A stretch of DNA of 64,000 bases from RI-106 sp964496875 (GTDB lineage Bacteria; Cyanobacteriota; Vampirovibrionia; Obscuribacterales; Obscuribacteraceae), in contig CAZCBH010000009.1 of the NCBI GenBank assembly GCA_964496875.1, forward strand, positions 1 through 64,000. The letters are read 5' to 3'. This document shows positions 25,744 to 34,860 of this stretch, one piece after another (positions within the stretch are counted from its first letter, which is position 1; each line of letters begins with the position of its first letter). The translations under genes were made by a program, and so were the position numbers. The notes beneath the pieces are model-generated. The model saw nothing but the letters and a program-made list of their open reading frames with translations. It made no database searches and was not told where the DNA came from.

Positions 25744-25983
25744 ATGGCCCGTTTTAGAGGCGATGGACCGCCCAGAAGAAGAAAGACCTGCAATTTTTGT
25801 GCCGACAAAGTCGAGTACATCGATTTCAAGGACCCGGCCAGACTGAAGAAGTACACTACCGAGCGCGGCAAAATTCTGCCCCGTCGAATCAGCGGTAACT
25901 GTGCCATTCATCAGCGCATGCTCACCGTGGCGATTAAAAGAGCAAGAGATATCGCCCTGCTCCCCTTCGTAGCTGAAGGTTAA
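25744..25983 (+). CDS. rpsR: 30S ribosomal protein S18
   Basis: 79 residues. It has the family core R-R-K-T-C-N-F-C, Y-I-D-F-K-D, L-K-K-Y-T-T-E-R-G-K-I-L-P-R-R-I and the C-terminal R-A-R-x-I-A-L-L-P-F. The two Cys near the N-terminus (C-x2-C) are the remnant of a zinc-binding form. S18 pairs with S6 in the 30S. AAAGGAGA precedes the start. It ends the rpsF-ssb-rpsR operon. Confidence 0.96.
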   Translation: MARFRGDGPPRRRKTCNFCADKVEYIDFKDPARLKKYTTERGKILPRRISGNCAIHQRMLTVAIKRARDIALLPFVAEG

Positions 25984-26001
25984 AGCGAGAATTCCCGGAA
26001 G

Positions 26002-26061
26002 CCGGCTTTTGAATGTAATTGACTCAATTCAAGTGGAATCAGTATTCAAGAGCCGGTTTTT
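26002..26061 (+). terminator. Terminator of the rpsF-ssb-rpsR operon
   Basis: Arms 26002-26014 and 26044-26056 pair at 12 of 13 positions around a 29-base loop, and five T residues follow (26057-26061). The hairpin lies just after rpsR and before tRNA-Leu. Confidence 0.7.
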
Positions 26062-26122
26062 GCAAAAACTGACACCTTCAGGTGGACTCTTAGAACGGCT
26101 GTGGTGTAAGATCTTTCCACGT

Positions 26123-26205
26123 GCCGAAGTGGTGAAATGGCAAACACGCTACGTTCAGGTCGTAGTGAGCATTAGCTCTTGTGGGTTCAAGTCCCACCTT
26201 CGGCA
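26123..26205 (+). tRNA. tRNA-Leu (anticodon CAG)
   Basis: A full cloverleaf can be read: acceptor GCCGAAG/CTTCGGC with discriminator A at 26205, anticodon stem CTACG/CGTAG with loop TTCAGGT (CAG at 26156-26158), a long class II variable arm (GAGC/GCTC), and T arm GTGGG-TTCAAGT-CCCAC. The CCA end is not encoded. It reads CUG leucine codons. It lies 36 bp upstream of infC on the same strand. Confidence 0.96.
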
Positions 26206-26241
26206 ATCTTTATTATTACCAGAAAAAAATTAGAGGTGCAA

Positions 26242-26790
26242 TTGGCTTCAGATCCCCGTCGTCCAGACCCGAAAAGAGATTTACCGCCCTTGAACGATCG
26301 CATTCGCGTTCCGGAATTAAGGCTAATTGATGACGAAGGAAACCAGGTCGGAATAGTTCGCACCAAAGACGCTTTAGCCCAGGCCAAAGAGAGAGGTCTG
26401 GACCTTTTCCTCGTTCAACCAGATGCTGTCCCGCCGGTGGCCAAAATAATGGACTACGGACGCTATAAGTTCGAACAGGACAAAAAGGCTAAAGAAGCCA
26501 AGAAAAGACAGCATCAAGCCGATGTCAAAGAGATAAAGATGCGTTACAAAATCGAGGATCATGACTATCAAGTTAAGCTCCGTAACGCAAAAAAATTCCT
26601 CAATAACGGCGACAAGATCAAAGTGGTGACCATGCTGCGCGGTCGCGAAATGCAGCACAGCAGCATGGCTGTAGAGCTTATGAACCGTTTTGCAGAAGAG
26701 CTTGTCGATTTATCGATTATGGACAGACCGCCAAAAATCGAGGGTCGCAATGTTATTATGATTCTCTCGCCTGGATCTCAGAAGAGATAA
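26242..26790 (+). CDS. infC: Translation initiation factor IF-3
   Basis: 182 residues from a TTG at 26242 with AGAGGTG upstream; no ATG is available before the middle of the N-terminal domain, and the longer ORF from 26179 would start inside the tRNA. Family motifs are N-D-R-I-R-V-P-E-L-R-L-I-D, the linker Y-G-R-Y-K-F-E-Q-D-K-K-A-K-E-A-K-K-R-Q, and K-E-I-K-M-R-Y-K-I-E-D-H-D-Y. IF-3 selects the start codon and initiator tRNA. A non-AUG start is typical of infC and allows autoregulation, since IF-3 discriminates against such codons. Confidence 0.95.
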   Translation: MASDPRRPDPKRDLPPLNDRIRVPELRLIDDEGNQVGIVRTKDALAQAKERGLDLFLVQPDAVPPVAKIMDYGRYKFEQDKKAKEAKKRQHQADVKEIKMRYKIEDHDYQVKLRNAKKFLNNGDKIKVVTMLRGREMQHSSMAVELMNRFAEELVDLSIMDRPPKIEGRNVIMILSPGSQKR

Positions 26791-26907
26791 GGTGGTATCA
26801 TCATTTGCTCTCACGCCGTTGTGGCCTGTCCGCCGGAGCGCTGAGCAGATTAGCGGGCCGAATTGAAGTCGGTCCCGGAATTCCGAGTTTATATCAAGGT
26901 ACTGATC

Positions 26908-27117
26908 ATGCCAAAAATGAAGACCAACAAAGCGGCAGCTCGCCGTTTTAAAGTAACCGGAACCGGTAAGGTTCTGCGCAAACAAGCCGGCACCCGCCAC
27001 ATCAACGAGTGGATGTCCGCCGATGTGAAGCGCAATCTAAGAGGCTGGGCCAGACTCGACAAAGATGTCGAAGCGCACATCCTCGAAATGTTCCCCTATC
27101 GCAAGTATCTGCGATAG
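26908..27117 (+). CDS. rpmI: 50S ribosomal protein L35
   Basis: 69 residues from the ATG at 26908 (MPKMKTNKAAARRFKVTGTG), the usual start. It ends K-Y-L-R after M-F-P-Y-R. The gene lies between infC and rplT in the conserved infC-rpmI-rplT order. The 117-bp gap after infC is GC-rich and could fold, possibly for L20-type autoregulation. Confidence 0.96.
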   Translation: MPKMKTNKAAARRFKVTGTGKVLRKQAGTRHINEWMSADVKRNLRGWARLDKDVEAHILEMFPYRKYLR

Positions 27118-27224
27118 AGATCTAAATTAGCCAACAAAAACTGATTCATTCCGTATAAGGGATCTCCTCCCCGACTACGCTTGAACCAAATCGAAGAGAA
27201 AAAAAACAAGCAGGAGAATAAGTT

Positions 27225-27572
27225 ATGTCCAGAGTAAAACGTGGCAACGTGCTTCAGAAGCGCCACAAGAAGATCCTCAAGTACGCCAAGGGCTTCCGCG
27301 GCTCCAACTCCAAACTCTTCATCGCCGCCAACCAGACAGTGATGAAAGCCTGGAAGAACGCTTTCAGAGACAGAAGAAAGCGCAAGAGAGATTTCAGAAG
27401 ACTGTGGATCACCAGAATCAACGCGGCTTGCCGCGCCCACGGCATGAGATACAGCCAGTTCATCGACGGTCTCAACAAAAAGAACGTCGAAGTGAACCGT
27501 AAAATGCTCGCCGATCTCGCGGTTCGTGACAAAGAAGCCTTCACCCAACTGGTCGAGCTGGCAAAGAACTAG
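27225..27572 (+). CDS. rplT: 50S ribosomal protein L20
   Basis: 115 residues, normal length. Family signature: R-V-K-R-G-N-V-L-Q-K-R-H-K-K-I-L-K, G-F-R-G-S-N-S-K-L-F and R-R-L-W-I-T-R-I-N-A-A-C-R. L20 is an early 50S assembly protein and in many bacteria represses its own operon. AGGAG precedes the start at 27225. A TrmH-type methyltransferase follows 24 bp downstream. Confidence 0.97.
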   Translation: MSRVKRGNVLQKRHKKILKYAKGFRGSNSKLFIAANQTVMKAWKNAFRDRRKRKRDFRRLWITRINAACRAHGMRYSQFIDGLNKKNVEVNRKMLADLAVRDKEAFTQLVELAKN

Positions 27573-27596
27573 ATTGCGGCAGATAGAAGTTTCAGC

Positions 27597-28439
27597 ATGG
27601 ACTTCGCATCCGCTTCTCGCGCCCTGCCCGAGCCTATAACCAGCGCCTCCAATCCGCTGATCAAGCGCATAAGAGGTCTTGGCAGCCGCACAGGCAGAAG
27701 GAAAGCTGGGCTTTTCCTAGCCGAAGGCGAAAGCGTCGTCCGGGAAGCTCTCACAGCCTGTTGTGCCGATATCGAAGAGATTGTGATTTCATCATCCTTC
27801 GACAGACTCGACAGCCTGCTCGAAAATCTCCCCGAGAACAGCGACTGTCCACCTCTCAAAGTAGTGGACGAGAAACTCTTCAAAGAGGTCTCGGGTACCG
27901 AAACACCGCTTGGCATAATCGCTCTCGTGAAGCTACCTCAGAACGATAGAAGCGCAGTGCTCGGTTTGAAAAACGCACTGGTAACGGTGGCTTATTCAAT
28001 TTCGGATCCCGGCAATCTCGGAACCATAATAAGGTCTTCGCTGGCTTTCGGAGCCGACGCTGTTTTCTTGACCCGGGGCTCTGTGGATCCATATAATCCA
28101 AAGGTGGTGAGAGCCGCCGCCGGAGCCCTCTTTGCCCTGCCGGTCATAGAAGATGTAGACGCACCGGATTTATTGAACGAGGCAAAAGCAGCCGGTATTC
28201 AGGTGGTCAGCCTGGCAGCCTCAGGCCATAAAACGCTCAAAGAGGTCGATTTCAAGAAAGCGAGCCTTATTCTAATAGGCAACGAAGCCCACGGTATAGA
28301 CCAGGATCTGCTGGAAAAGTCCGATCTGGTGGCATCGATTCCGATTGCGAAGCGGAGCGAATCGCTTAACGCCGCCGTTGCCCATTCTATTGCCCTTTAT
28401 GAAGCATCTGATCAGAGAAGGAAAATCCAATCGAGCTGA
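27597..28439 (+). CDS. SpoU/TrmH-family RNA 2'-O-ribose methyltransferase
   Basis: 280 residues. An N-terminal substrate-binding domain (ASNPLIKRIRGL, then G-L-F-L-A-E-G-E-S-V) precedes the SPOUT knot domain, with motif 1 SDPGNLGTIIRSS, motif 2 LILIGNEAHGI and motif 3 IPIAKRSESLNAAVAHSIAL. It uses SAM to methylate a ribose in rRNA or tRNA. Its place directly after rplT is frequent in bacteria and favours an rRNA target. The exact nucleotide is not predictable from sequence. Confidence 0.92.
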   Translation: MDFASASRALPEPITSASNPLIKRIRGLGSRTGRRKAGLFLAEGESVVREALTACCADIEEIVISSSFDRLDSLLENLPENSDCPPLKVVDEKLFKEVSGTETPLGIIALVKLPQNDRSAVLGLKNALVTVAYSISDPGNLGTIIRSSLAFGADAVFLTRGSVDPYNPKVVRAAAGALFALPVIEDVDAPDLLNEAKAAGIQVVSLAASGHKTLKEVDFKKASLILIGNEAHGIDQDLLEKSDLVASIPIAKRSESLNAAVAHSIALYEASDQRRKIQSS

Positions 28440-28486
28440 CAATCTTGCTAGAATTAGCAGTTCAACTCAAACAATAGATATCGAGC

Positions 28487-29245
28487 ATGTCCAGTTCAGA
28501 AGCCGAAGCAGAATTAAAAGGGGATATCGAAGCCGAAGAGGAAGAAGATCCTTCTTCCATGACCGTGGTCGAGCATCTCGATGAGTTGCGGCTAAGGTTA
28601 ATCAGAGGCATCGCCTATGTCACCGTGGCCTTCTTCATCGCCCTTGTCTTCGCCAAGGACATCATGAAGATTCTGCAAGCTCCGGCAGGCGACATCACTT
28701 TCCAGGCTCTTTCGATAGAAGAGCCTATCATGGTCTTCTTCAAGGTCGCTTTCTATTCGGCATTGGTGATGGCGTCACCTTTCATACTCTTCGAAGTAAG
28801 CCAGTTCGTCGCCCCCGGTCTCACCGAGAAAGAGAAAAAGATAGTGGCACCTGCCCTCATCGGCGGACCGATTCTCTTTGTATGTGGTGCCAGCTTCGCT
28901 TACTTTTTGTTGTTGCCGCCGATGCTGCACTTCTTCCAATCTTTCGGAGAAGGGGTGACACCTATAAACCAGAGACTGGATTTCTACATGTCCCTGGTAT
29001 CATCGCTACTTTTATATATGGGACTCTGTTTTCAGCTTCCGATAGTGCTTTTCGCCCTTTCACTGACCGGGCTCGTCACCTCGGATCACCTTATAAAAAT
29101 CTGGCGCTATGCCGTGGTTGGTGCTTCGGTGGTGGCACTGGTTATCACCCCGGATCCAACCGCTGTCTCGATGCTCCTGGTCACAGGCGCTTTGATAGGC
29201 TTGTATTCGATAACTGTAGTGCTCCTCAAGTTATTCGGGCGCTGA
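28487..29245 (+). CDS. tatC: Twin-arginine translocase subunit TatC
   Basis: 252 residues. An acidic N-terminal tail (EAEEEED) is followed by the conserved V-E-H-L-D-E-L-R-x-R-L cytoplasmic motif and six transmembrane helices, with F-F-K-V-A-F-Y-S-A-L-V-M-A-S-P-F and the P-D-P-T-A at the last loop. TatC is the receptor for twin-arginine signal peptides and exports folded proteins. No tatA/tatB is in the window. The gene is 10 bp upstream of the M50-type protease gene, suggesting co-transcription. Confidence 0.95.
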   Translation: MSSSEAEAELKGDIEAEEEEDPSSMTVVEHLDELRLRLIRGIAYVTVAFFIALVFAKDIMKILQAPAGDITFQALSIEEPIMVFFKVAFYSALVMASPFILFEVSQFVAPGLTEKEKKIVAPALIGGPILFVCGASFAYFLLLPPMLHFFQSFGEGVTPINQRLDFYMSLVSSLLLYMGLCFQLPIVLFALSLTGLVTSDHLIKIWRYAVVGASVVALVITPDPTAVSMLLVTGALIGLYSITVVLLKLFGR

Positions 29246-29255
29246 ATCAAAAACG

Positions 29256-30440
29256 ATGAATCAATTTCCTTTCAGCGAAGATATACAGATTCTGGTCTGG
29301 CTCCCACTGGCTCTAATATGCCTGAAAGAGGTCAAAGAGAACTGGCGTCAGATCTTTGACAAGGATCTGACTTTATCCGATAGAAGAGCGCTGATTAAAA
29401 TCACGCTCTTCTTTACCTATCCGGTGGTGGTTCTAATTCACGAAATCGGTCACGCCCTGGCCACTATACTGCTCGGCGGCGTGGTAAAAGAGCTTCATTT
29501 CGGGATCTGGTGGGGCTATGTTCTGCCGGTGGGAGATTTCAGCAGCCTCGATCATCTGCTCATCACCCTGGCAGGAAACGTGGTGCAGATAGCTATCGGT
29601 TTTCTCTGCCTGATAGCAGCCGTCTTTGTATCCTCACCGCCGATAGTGGCGTTATTAGTCTACACCGGTCTCTATGCCATAGGCGGCACCGCCATAATCT
29701 ACGCCCTCATGTCCGCCACCGACATGTACCTGGACTGGTCCAAGATCTATGCCTCGCCCCATACCGAGATAACCTCGGTGGTGGCGGTCTGTCATGCCTT
29801 CATAGTCGCTTTTCTTTTCTATTGTTTCTATGGAGCCAGACCACGAATCTGGTTCGCCGGCAAGACCCGACCGAAATGGCAAAAAGACAATCTAGCCGCC
29901 CTCGACAGAGTAAAAACCGACCCCAGCGCCATCAACTATCTAAGCCTGGCCTGGTCCTATTTCTTCATTGGAATGGATAGATTGACCCTCAAGTATCTCG
30001 ACCAGGTCAAAGTGCTCGATCCTACTTTAGTAGATCGTTTCTATCTGCTCGGTTGCCTGGAACGCAATCGAGGCAAAAGCAAAGCAGCGGTTTCCGCCTT
30101 CGAAGAGATTGTGAAAAGCCGACATGCCTCGAAAGATACGAAAGCTCGGGCGCTGATGGCGGCGGGTCATTGTTTATCGGACGATCTACCTCCGGAGAAC
30201 AAAAGCCTGGAAGATCACCGCAAAATCATCGAAACTTACGACCAGGCCGCCTCCCTGGTTACCGATACAGCCGATCCTCTCTTTTACAAGGCCTCTCTGT
30301 TTAATAAACTTGGTCTTCACAAAGAGGCAGAATTTCTTCTCAAGGATCTGGACCGCATGAAATGGCTGGATCCATCACTGCGGGCGGGTGTTCTTACCGA
30401 ACTCAAGGTTGCCAGGAGCAAAGAGAACGCCGATGAATAA
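29256..30440 (+). CDS. Membrane metalloprotease (M50B-like) with C-terminal TPR region
   Basis: 394 residues. Several transmembrane segments (about 10-24, 47-70, 99-126, 130-150, 170-195) include the zinc motif H62-E-I-G-H66 inside the second one, followed by a G-G turn, as in M50/M50B intramembrane proteases. The region after about 215 is soluble and TPR-like (LGCLERNRGKSKAAVSAFEE). Such enzymes cleave membrane proteins, often anti-sigma factors. The substrate is unknown. The next gene encodes a paralogue with the zinc ligands lost. tatC overlaps the same transcription unit. Confidence 0.8.
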   Translation: MNQFPFSEDIQILVWLPLALICLKEVKENWRQIFDKDLTLSDRRALIKITLFFTYPVVVLIHEIGHALATILLGGVVKELHFGIWWGYVLPVGDFSSLDHLLITLAGNVVQIAIGFLCLIAAVFVSSPPIVALLVYTGLYAIGGTAIIYALMSATDMYLDWSKIYASPHTEITSVVAVCHAFIVAFLFYCFYGARPRIWFAGKTRPKWQKDNLAALDRVKTDPSAINYLSLAWSYFFIGMDRLTLKYLDQVKVLDPTLVDRFYLLGCLERNRGKSKAAVSAFEEIVKSRHASKDTKARALMAAGHCLSDDLPPENKSLEDHRKIIETYDQAASLVTDTADPLFYKASLFNKLGLHKEAEFLLKDLDRMKWLDPSLRAGVLTELKVARSKENADE

Positions 30441-30520
30441 AAATCTCTCAGGCTTATCAAGATGGCCCCTCATATAATGACAAGCTCGAATCCACATATT
30501 GAGAGCGCAGACAACGGATA

Positions 30521-31786
30521 ATGTTCGACAGCCCCAATAACTTCTATTTCTGGTGTGTCACGGGAATCTCGGTTCTCGTAGGCGTCGACACTGTGCTCCG
30601 TCTGTGGACCGAAAGACACCGTTTTCCCAAGGACGATCTCAGCGAAGAAGACAGGTCAATGATCTGGCGCATTGTGGTCTTCTTGATCTTTCCTCTTATT
30701 ACATTGATGGAGCTCAACGCCACCGAAGTAGGAGCAAGGTCTTTCGGCGGTGAGTTGAGCACCTGGTCTTACGGATTACTCTGGTATGAAGCCTATCCTA
30801 CGGCTCTGGCTAAATCGGCATTGATTCCGGCATTATTCTCGGGAGAGTTCTTTATTCTCTGCCTGGCTCTGTCTATGCTGCCGGCGCTCTTCTTCCGCCC
30901 CCATCCTTTTCTAGCGACATTAATAGGATATACGGTCACTTTTATATTCGCCGTCAACCTGATTATCGAACCGGTTATAGCTCTGACCGGCATGAGCGGC
31001 TCTAAATGGTATCTGGCTTTGAATGAAGGGGCGCCGGAGCAGATCATGCCATTGGCTATGCTGCATCTGGTCCTGGCCGTCATCTATTTGATGGTGGTAA
31101 GAAACAGATCCGTGCGTCTCTGGTTCTCCGAATTGACCAGGCCAGATGCCTCGGACCGCCTCAAAGCAGCGATTTTCGAATATCGTGCCACCGGGGACAG
31201 CGCCCGTACTCTGTCTAAACTGGGCATCCTCTATGAAAGAGCCGGATTGCACAGACAAGCCAGAGAACAGCTGAAAGTGCTGGAGAGGCATCATCCGACC
31301 TCACTCTATACTTATTTCTTGAAAGCCCTGGTGAATTACGGTCAGCGCAAATTCGACAAAGCGAAAGCCGCATTTCTCTATGCTTCGGACATGGCCCATG
31401 ACGCGGCCATAAGCGGCAGCGCCATTACCACCATCGCCGAGACGGATAAGCTACGCGCCCAGCTCCTGGCTGCAGCAGCCTGCTCCTCATTTGCCGCCGG
31501 AGAGATTATCCAGGCGATTAACTTGAGCGAAAGAGCGCTGGAGCTGGATGATTCTTATCTAGTGGCACGGATGGTGAAGGTCGATGCCCTCCTGAGAACA
31601 GGCCAAAAAGACCAGGCAGCCCAGGAAATTCTTATAGCGGTTCATTCCGGACTTACTCTGGATCTGGAGAACAAAGTCCCCCTGGATGTGGAAGCATCCT
31701 TTGCTTTACTAGAAGAGATGGAATCCCAGAGAAGCGCTTCCGAAGCTGGAAAACGAACGGTATTAGAGACAGCAGGTAAAAATTAG
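30521..31786 (+). CDS. Catalytically degenerate paralogue of the M50-like protease, with TPR region
   Basis: 421 residues. It aligns without gaps to the preceding protein through the motif region: F-P-L-I-T-L-M-E64-L-N-A-T68 against Y-P-V-V-V-L-I-H62-E-I-G-H66, then a shared G-G and Y/F-G-x-W. The regions W-F-x-E/G-x-T-R-P and the TPR tail also correspond. The HExxH zinc site is therefore E-L-N-A-T, so it cannot be a zinc protease. It is probably a regulatory or structural partner (pseudoprotease). It starts 80 bp after the protease stop. The assignment as paralogue is from eye alignment. Confidence 0.75.
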   Translation: MFDSPNNFYFWCVTGISVLVGVDTVLRLWTERHRFPKDDLSEEDRSMIWRIVVFLIFPLITLMELNATEVGARSFGGELSTWSYGLLWYEAYPTALAKSALIPALFSGEFFILCLALSMLPALFFRPHPFLATLIGYTVTFIFAVNLIIEPVIALTGMSGSKWYLALNEGAPEQIMPLAMLHLVLAVIYLMVVRNRSVRLWFSELTRPDASDRLKAAIFEYRATGDSARTLSKLGILYERAGLHRQAREQLKVLERHHPTSLYTYFLKALVNYGQRKFDKAKAAFLYASDMAHDAAISGSAITTIAETDKLRAQLLAAAACSSFAAGEIIQAINLSERALELDDSYLVARMVKVDALLRTGQKDQAAQEILIAVHSGLTLDLENKVPLDVEASFALLEEMESQRSASEAGKRTVLETAGKN

Positions 31787-31901
31787 ATCATCTGTAGTCT
31801 GGATTACCTTGTCGGCCACGCATAGGAAAAAGTCCCGAAATTGGCAAGGGAAGGGAGTCAATACGTAATTTCAGCAATTAAACTATTAATCGTTCGCAAA
31901 T

Positions 31902-31946
31902 ATGGGCTTTCTCCCATTTTTAAAGGGCAATTTCTAGATATATAAT
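31902..31946 (+). promoter_or_regulatory. Weak terminator and -10 element before the diguanylate cyclase gene
   Basis: A short stem ATGGG/CCCAT (31902-31906, 31913-31917) followed by five Ts could end the upstream transcript. TATAAT at 31941-31946 lies 29 bp upstream of the GTG start and is a likely -10. The 188-bp gap has no ORF. Confidence 0.4.
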
Positions 31947-31974
31947 TCGGATAGATTTTTAGGATTAGCCGGTC

Positions 31975-34860
31975 GTGAAAAAAGGCATCGTCAGTAAAGT
32001 CAGCCAGAACATGAACATTCGAACCAGAATGCTCCTGCTCTGCCTGGGAGTGGCGCTGCCCTTACTGGCTATCGGCAGCATCTCGCTGGTGATGCAGTAC
32101 AACAGCCTTCATGCCGAATCTAAAAGAGCGACTTCTTTTCAAGCGGCGATTGCGGCCCGCACCCTCAGCCAGTGGACTTATTCTCAGCTCAATTCAGTCG
32201 CCGCCGTCGGTCAGATGGCTGTCCTTTCGGAAGGAAACCAGAACGACATAGAAGAGACCCTTCAGACCGCCCTGGTATCGCATAACAAAGATTGGGCCGA
32301 ACTTGCTTTGATAGACACCAGCGGTGCGCCCCGCTCAGTTCAGGTCGTCGAAGGTGAGCACATCGTCTCGAAGACGGCAGGCTTTGTCAGGGCAGAAACT
32401 CTGGAACAGATCGGCCGCTACCGCCACGCCCTGCTTACAGGCTTCGACCAGAGTCCCTGGACCGACAGGCCCGGGATTTTTGCCGTAGCACCGGTTACCC
32501 AGCGTGGTGAATTGACCGGATATCTGGTGGCAGGCATAAAACCCGAAGCTGTGCTCGGTATATTCACCGGACTATCGCGCTCCAACGGCACAGTGATAAC
32601 TGTGATCGACGACAAGAATCGTGTGGTCGCCAGAACACTTCAAAACGATTACTGGCAGGGTAAAGACTTCTCCAACGGACGCTGTGTAATCGCCGCCGAC
32701 GGAAAGGATACCGGCACAATAGAAGGTCTGGGCATCGCCGACAAGACACCCCGGGCCTACGCCTTCGAGAGATCGCAACCGAATGACTGGCTGGTTATAG
32801 TCGGCGTTCCCACCCGAACCATATACAGTGGCGCCGCCGGCAGCCTCGGCGGCTACGACTGGCTCGGCACCCTGATAATGCTCTCTCTAGCGGCAATAGC
32901 AATTTCACTGGCCCTGGCCTATGCCGCTACCTCGCACTTCACCAGAACAATCAATGTTCTGGTCAAAGAGGCTCTGATGCTTGGCAAAGGAGATTTCACC
33001 AAACGTGTCAACGTCCAGGCAAGAGACGAGCTAGGCACCCTGGCCAAAGCCTTTAACGCCATGGCAGAGATGCTCTCCCTCGACAAAGAGCAAAAAGCGA
33101 TGGTACAGAATATTTCTAATGCCGTCCGTCAGTCCCTGGATTTGAACGAGATCCTCAACACAACTGTCCAGGAACTCGGTAAAAATCTGGATGCCAGCCG
33201 CTGTTGTCTGGCACTTTTAGACGACCGCGGCACGGTCACCATGGAAGATGACGAACTGGCTTTCGACTATGTCTGGCATAATCCTATGCGCTCGGGCGAT
33301 CAACTGCGAAACCGCAAGATTCCCATTCCGGAATCCAGCGTGCTCCGGCAGATCATCGAACAGGGATCGCTGATGTCCCTCGATGTCCTCGAGGACAGTG
33401 CCGGGACTATCTTCTATGCATCCGGTCAGTCTCCTGATGACTGGAAAACCATTAAGTCCTTCATTGCCTGCCCGATAAGCACCAGTCATGGTGCCCTTGG
33501 CGTCATCCTCGTTCATCAGTGCGACAAACGTCGCACCTGGTCCCCTTACGAGTTGGAACTGGTGGAGGCCGTGGCCGGCCAGGTGACGGTAGCCCTGGAA
33601 CATGCCCGCCTCTACGAAAGAACCAAGCGCATGGCAGAGCAAGAGATGCTGATCAATCACATTGTGCGTTCAGTAAGAAGCTCTCTCGATTTGGACGAAA
33701 TTCTCTCTACAGTGACTAGAGAGATAAGACATGCTTTGAGGGTGGAGAGAGTACAAATAATTCAACCCCGCTCGAAAAATCCGCTTATAGTAACCCACGA
33801 ATCCAACGCCCAGGGTTATAGCAGCACCATCGATGTCTGCATGTATCCGGACCATCTCGATTTCGATCCGGCCAGACCCGAGAGTGGCGTTGTCCGTAAT
33901 AGCGTGCTCGGCATCAATCTTGCCGGTCTGCTTCAGCTTTCTGAAGAGGATTCCACAGCCACCGCTCTGAAAGTCAGCTCTTCTGATCAGAATCAGACTC
34001 AGGCCCAAGTTCAGATTCAATCGATAACCATTCAAGAAGCGCCGATAGCGGTTATCGACGATGTGGCCAGGGACAGCCGCTCCCTTCCCTTTAATGCCTT
34101 CCTCAAGAGTGTCGGATCCAAAGCGCTTATCGCCGCTCCTCTAGTAAACGACAACAAGCTGATCGGACTTCTTGTAGTACACCAGTGTTCAAGCACCAGA
34201 GAATGGAAACCGAGCGAAGTACAGCTGGTCAATTCCATCGCCGACCAGCTTGCCATCGCAGTCACCCATGCCCATCTATTCGCCCAGGTTCGCCACCAGG
34301 CCATTACCGATGGTCTCACCGGTCTCTACAATCATATTTATTTCAAGAAACGCTTAGAAGAGGAGATGCGCCTCAGCGACAGAAAGGGAACATCCTGTTC
34401 GCTTATAATGATCGACCTCGACAAGCTCAAATACATAAACGACAACTTCGGTCACCCGGTGGGCGACGCGGCCATCCGCCAGGTGGCAGACATCCTCAAA
34501 ACCGTTTTGAGAAGCGGAGATACGGCAGCCAGATACGGTGGAGAAGAGTTCGGCGTGATACTGCCCGAGACATCGCTTCTAGAAGCGGCATTAATTGCCA
34601 AACGTCTCTGCAACCAGATTCGCACAAGCCCGGTGCCTGGTCTGGGTCAAATAACCGCCTCCATGGGCTGCGCCAGCTATCCCCAGCATGCGAAAAGCGC
34701 AGACGAACTGGTTATCAAATCGGACCGCGCCCTCTATGAAGCCAAGAACAACGGCAGAGACCAGGTCAAAGTCTATGAAGAAGAAGAGAGCAACCTCAAT
34801 ACCGGCATCTCTTCGGTCAAAGAACACAGTTTCACCGCTGACGAGATCGAGCATAGATAA
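31975..34860 (+). CDS. Multi-domain diguanylate cyclase (sensor-HAMP-GAF-GAF-GGDEF)
   Basis: 961 residues from a GTG start. Order: TM helix (about 19-40), extracytoplasmic sensor domain (about 45-285), second TM (about 300-320), HAMP (about 325-375), two GAF domains (about 385-540 and 560-775), and a GGDEF domain (about 785-940). The active site is G-G-E-E-F (855-859), and the product-inhibition I-site R-S-G-D (846-849) is five residues upstream, so it should make cyclic di-GMP and be feedback-inhibited. The gene for a HAD phosphatase overlaps its stop by one base. The ligand of the sensor domain is unknown. Confidence 0.92.
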   Translation: MKKGIVSKVSQNMNIRTRMLLLCLGVALPLLAIGSISLVMQYNSLHAESKRATSFQAAIAARTLSQWTYSQLNSVAAVGQMAVLSEGNQNDIEETLQTALVSHNKDWAELALIDTSGAPRSVQVVEGEHIVSKTAGFVRAETLEQIGRYRHALLTGFDQSPWTDRPGIFAVAPVTQRGELTGYLVAGIKPEAVLGIFTGLSRSNGTVITVIDDKNRVVARTLQNDYWQGKDFSNGRCVIAADGKDTGTIEGLGIADKTPRAYAFERSQPNDWLVIVGVPTRTIYSGAAGSLGGYDWLGTLIMLSLAAIAISLALAYAATSHFTRTINVLVKEALMLGKGDFTKRVNVQARDELGTLAKAFNAMAEMLSLDKEQKAMVQNISNAVRQSLDLNEILNTTVQELGKNLDASRCCLALLDDRGTVTMEDDELAFDYVWHNPMRSGDQLRNRKIPIPESSVLRQIIEQGSLMSLDVLEDSAGTIFYASGQSPDDWKTIKSFIACPISTSHGALGVILVHQCDKRRTWSPYELELVEAVAGQVTVALEHARLYERTKRMAEQEMLINHIVRSVRSSLDLDEILSTVTREIRHALRVERVQIIQPRSKNPLIVTHESNAQGYSSTIDVCMYPDHLDFDPARPESGVVRNSVLGINLAGLLQLSEEDSTATALKVSSSDQNQTQAQVQIQSITIQEAPIAVIDDVARDSRSLPFNAFLKSVGSKALIAAPLVNDNKLIGLLVVHQCSSTREWKPSEVQLVNSIADQLAIAVTHAHLFAQVRHQAITDGLTGLYNHIYFKKRLEEEMRLSDRKGTSCSLIMIDLDKLKYINDNFGHPVGDAAIRQVADILKTVLRSGDTAARYGGEEFGVILPETSLLEAALIAKRLCNQIRTSPVPGLGQITASMGCASYPQHAKSADELVIKSDRALYEAKNNGRDQVKVYEEEESNLNTGISSVKEHSFTADEIEHR

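Noticed and set aside
26179..26241. infC start at 26179
   Set aside because: It would begin translation inside the tRNA-Leu gene, and the added residues are not IF-3-like.
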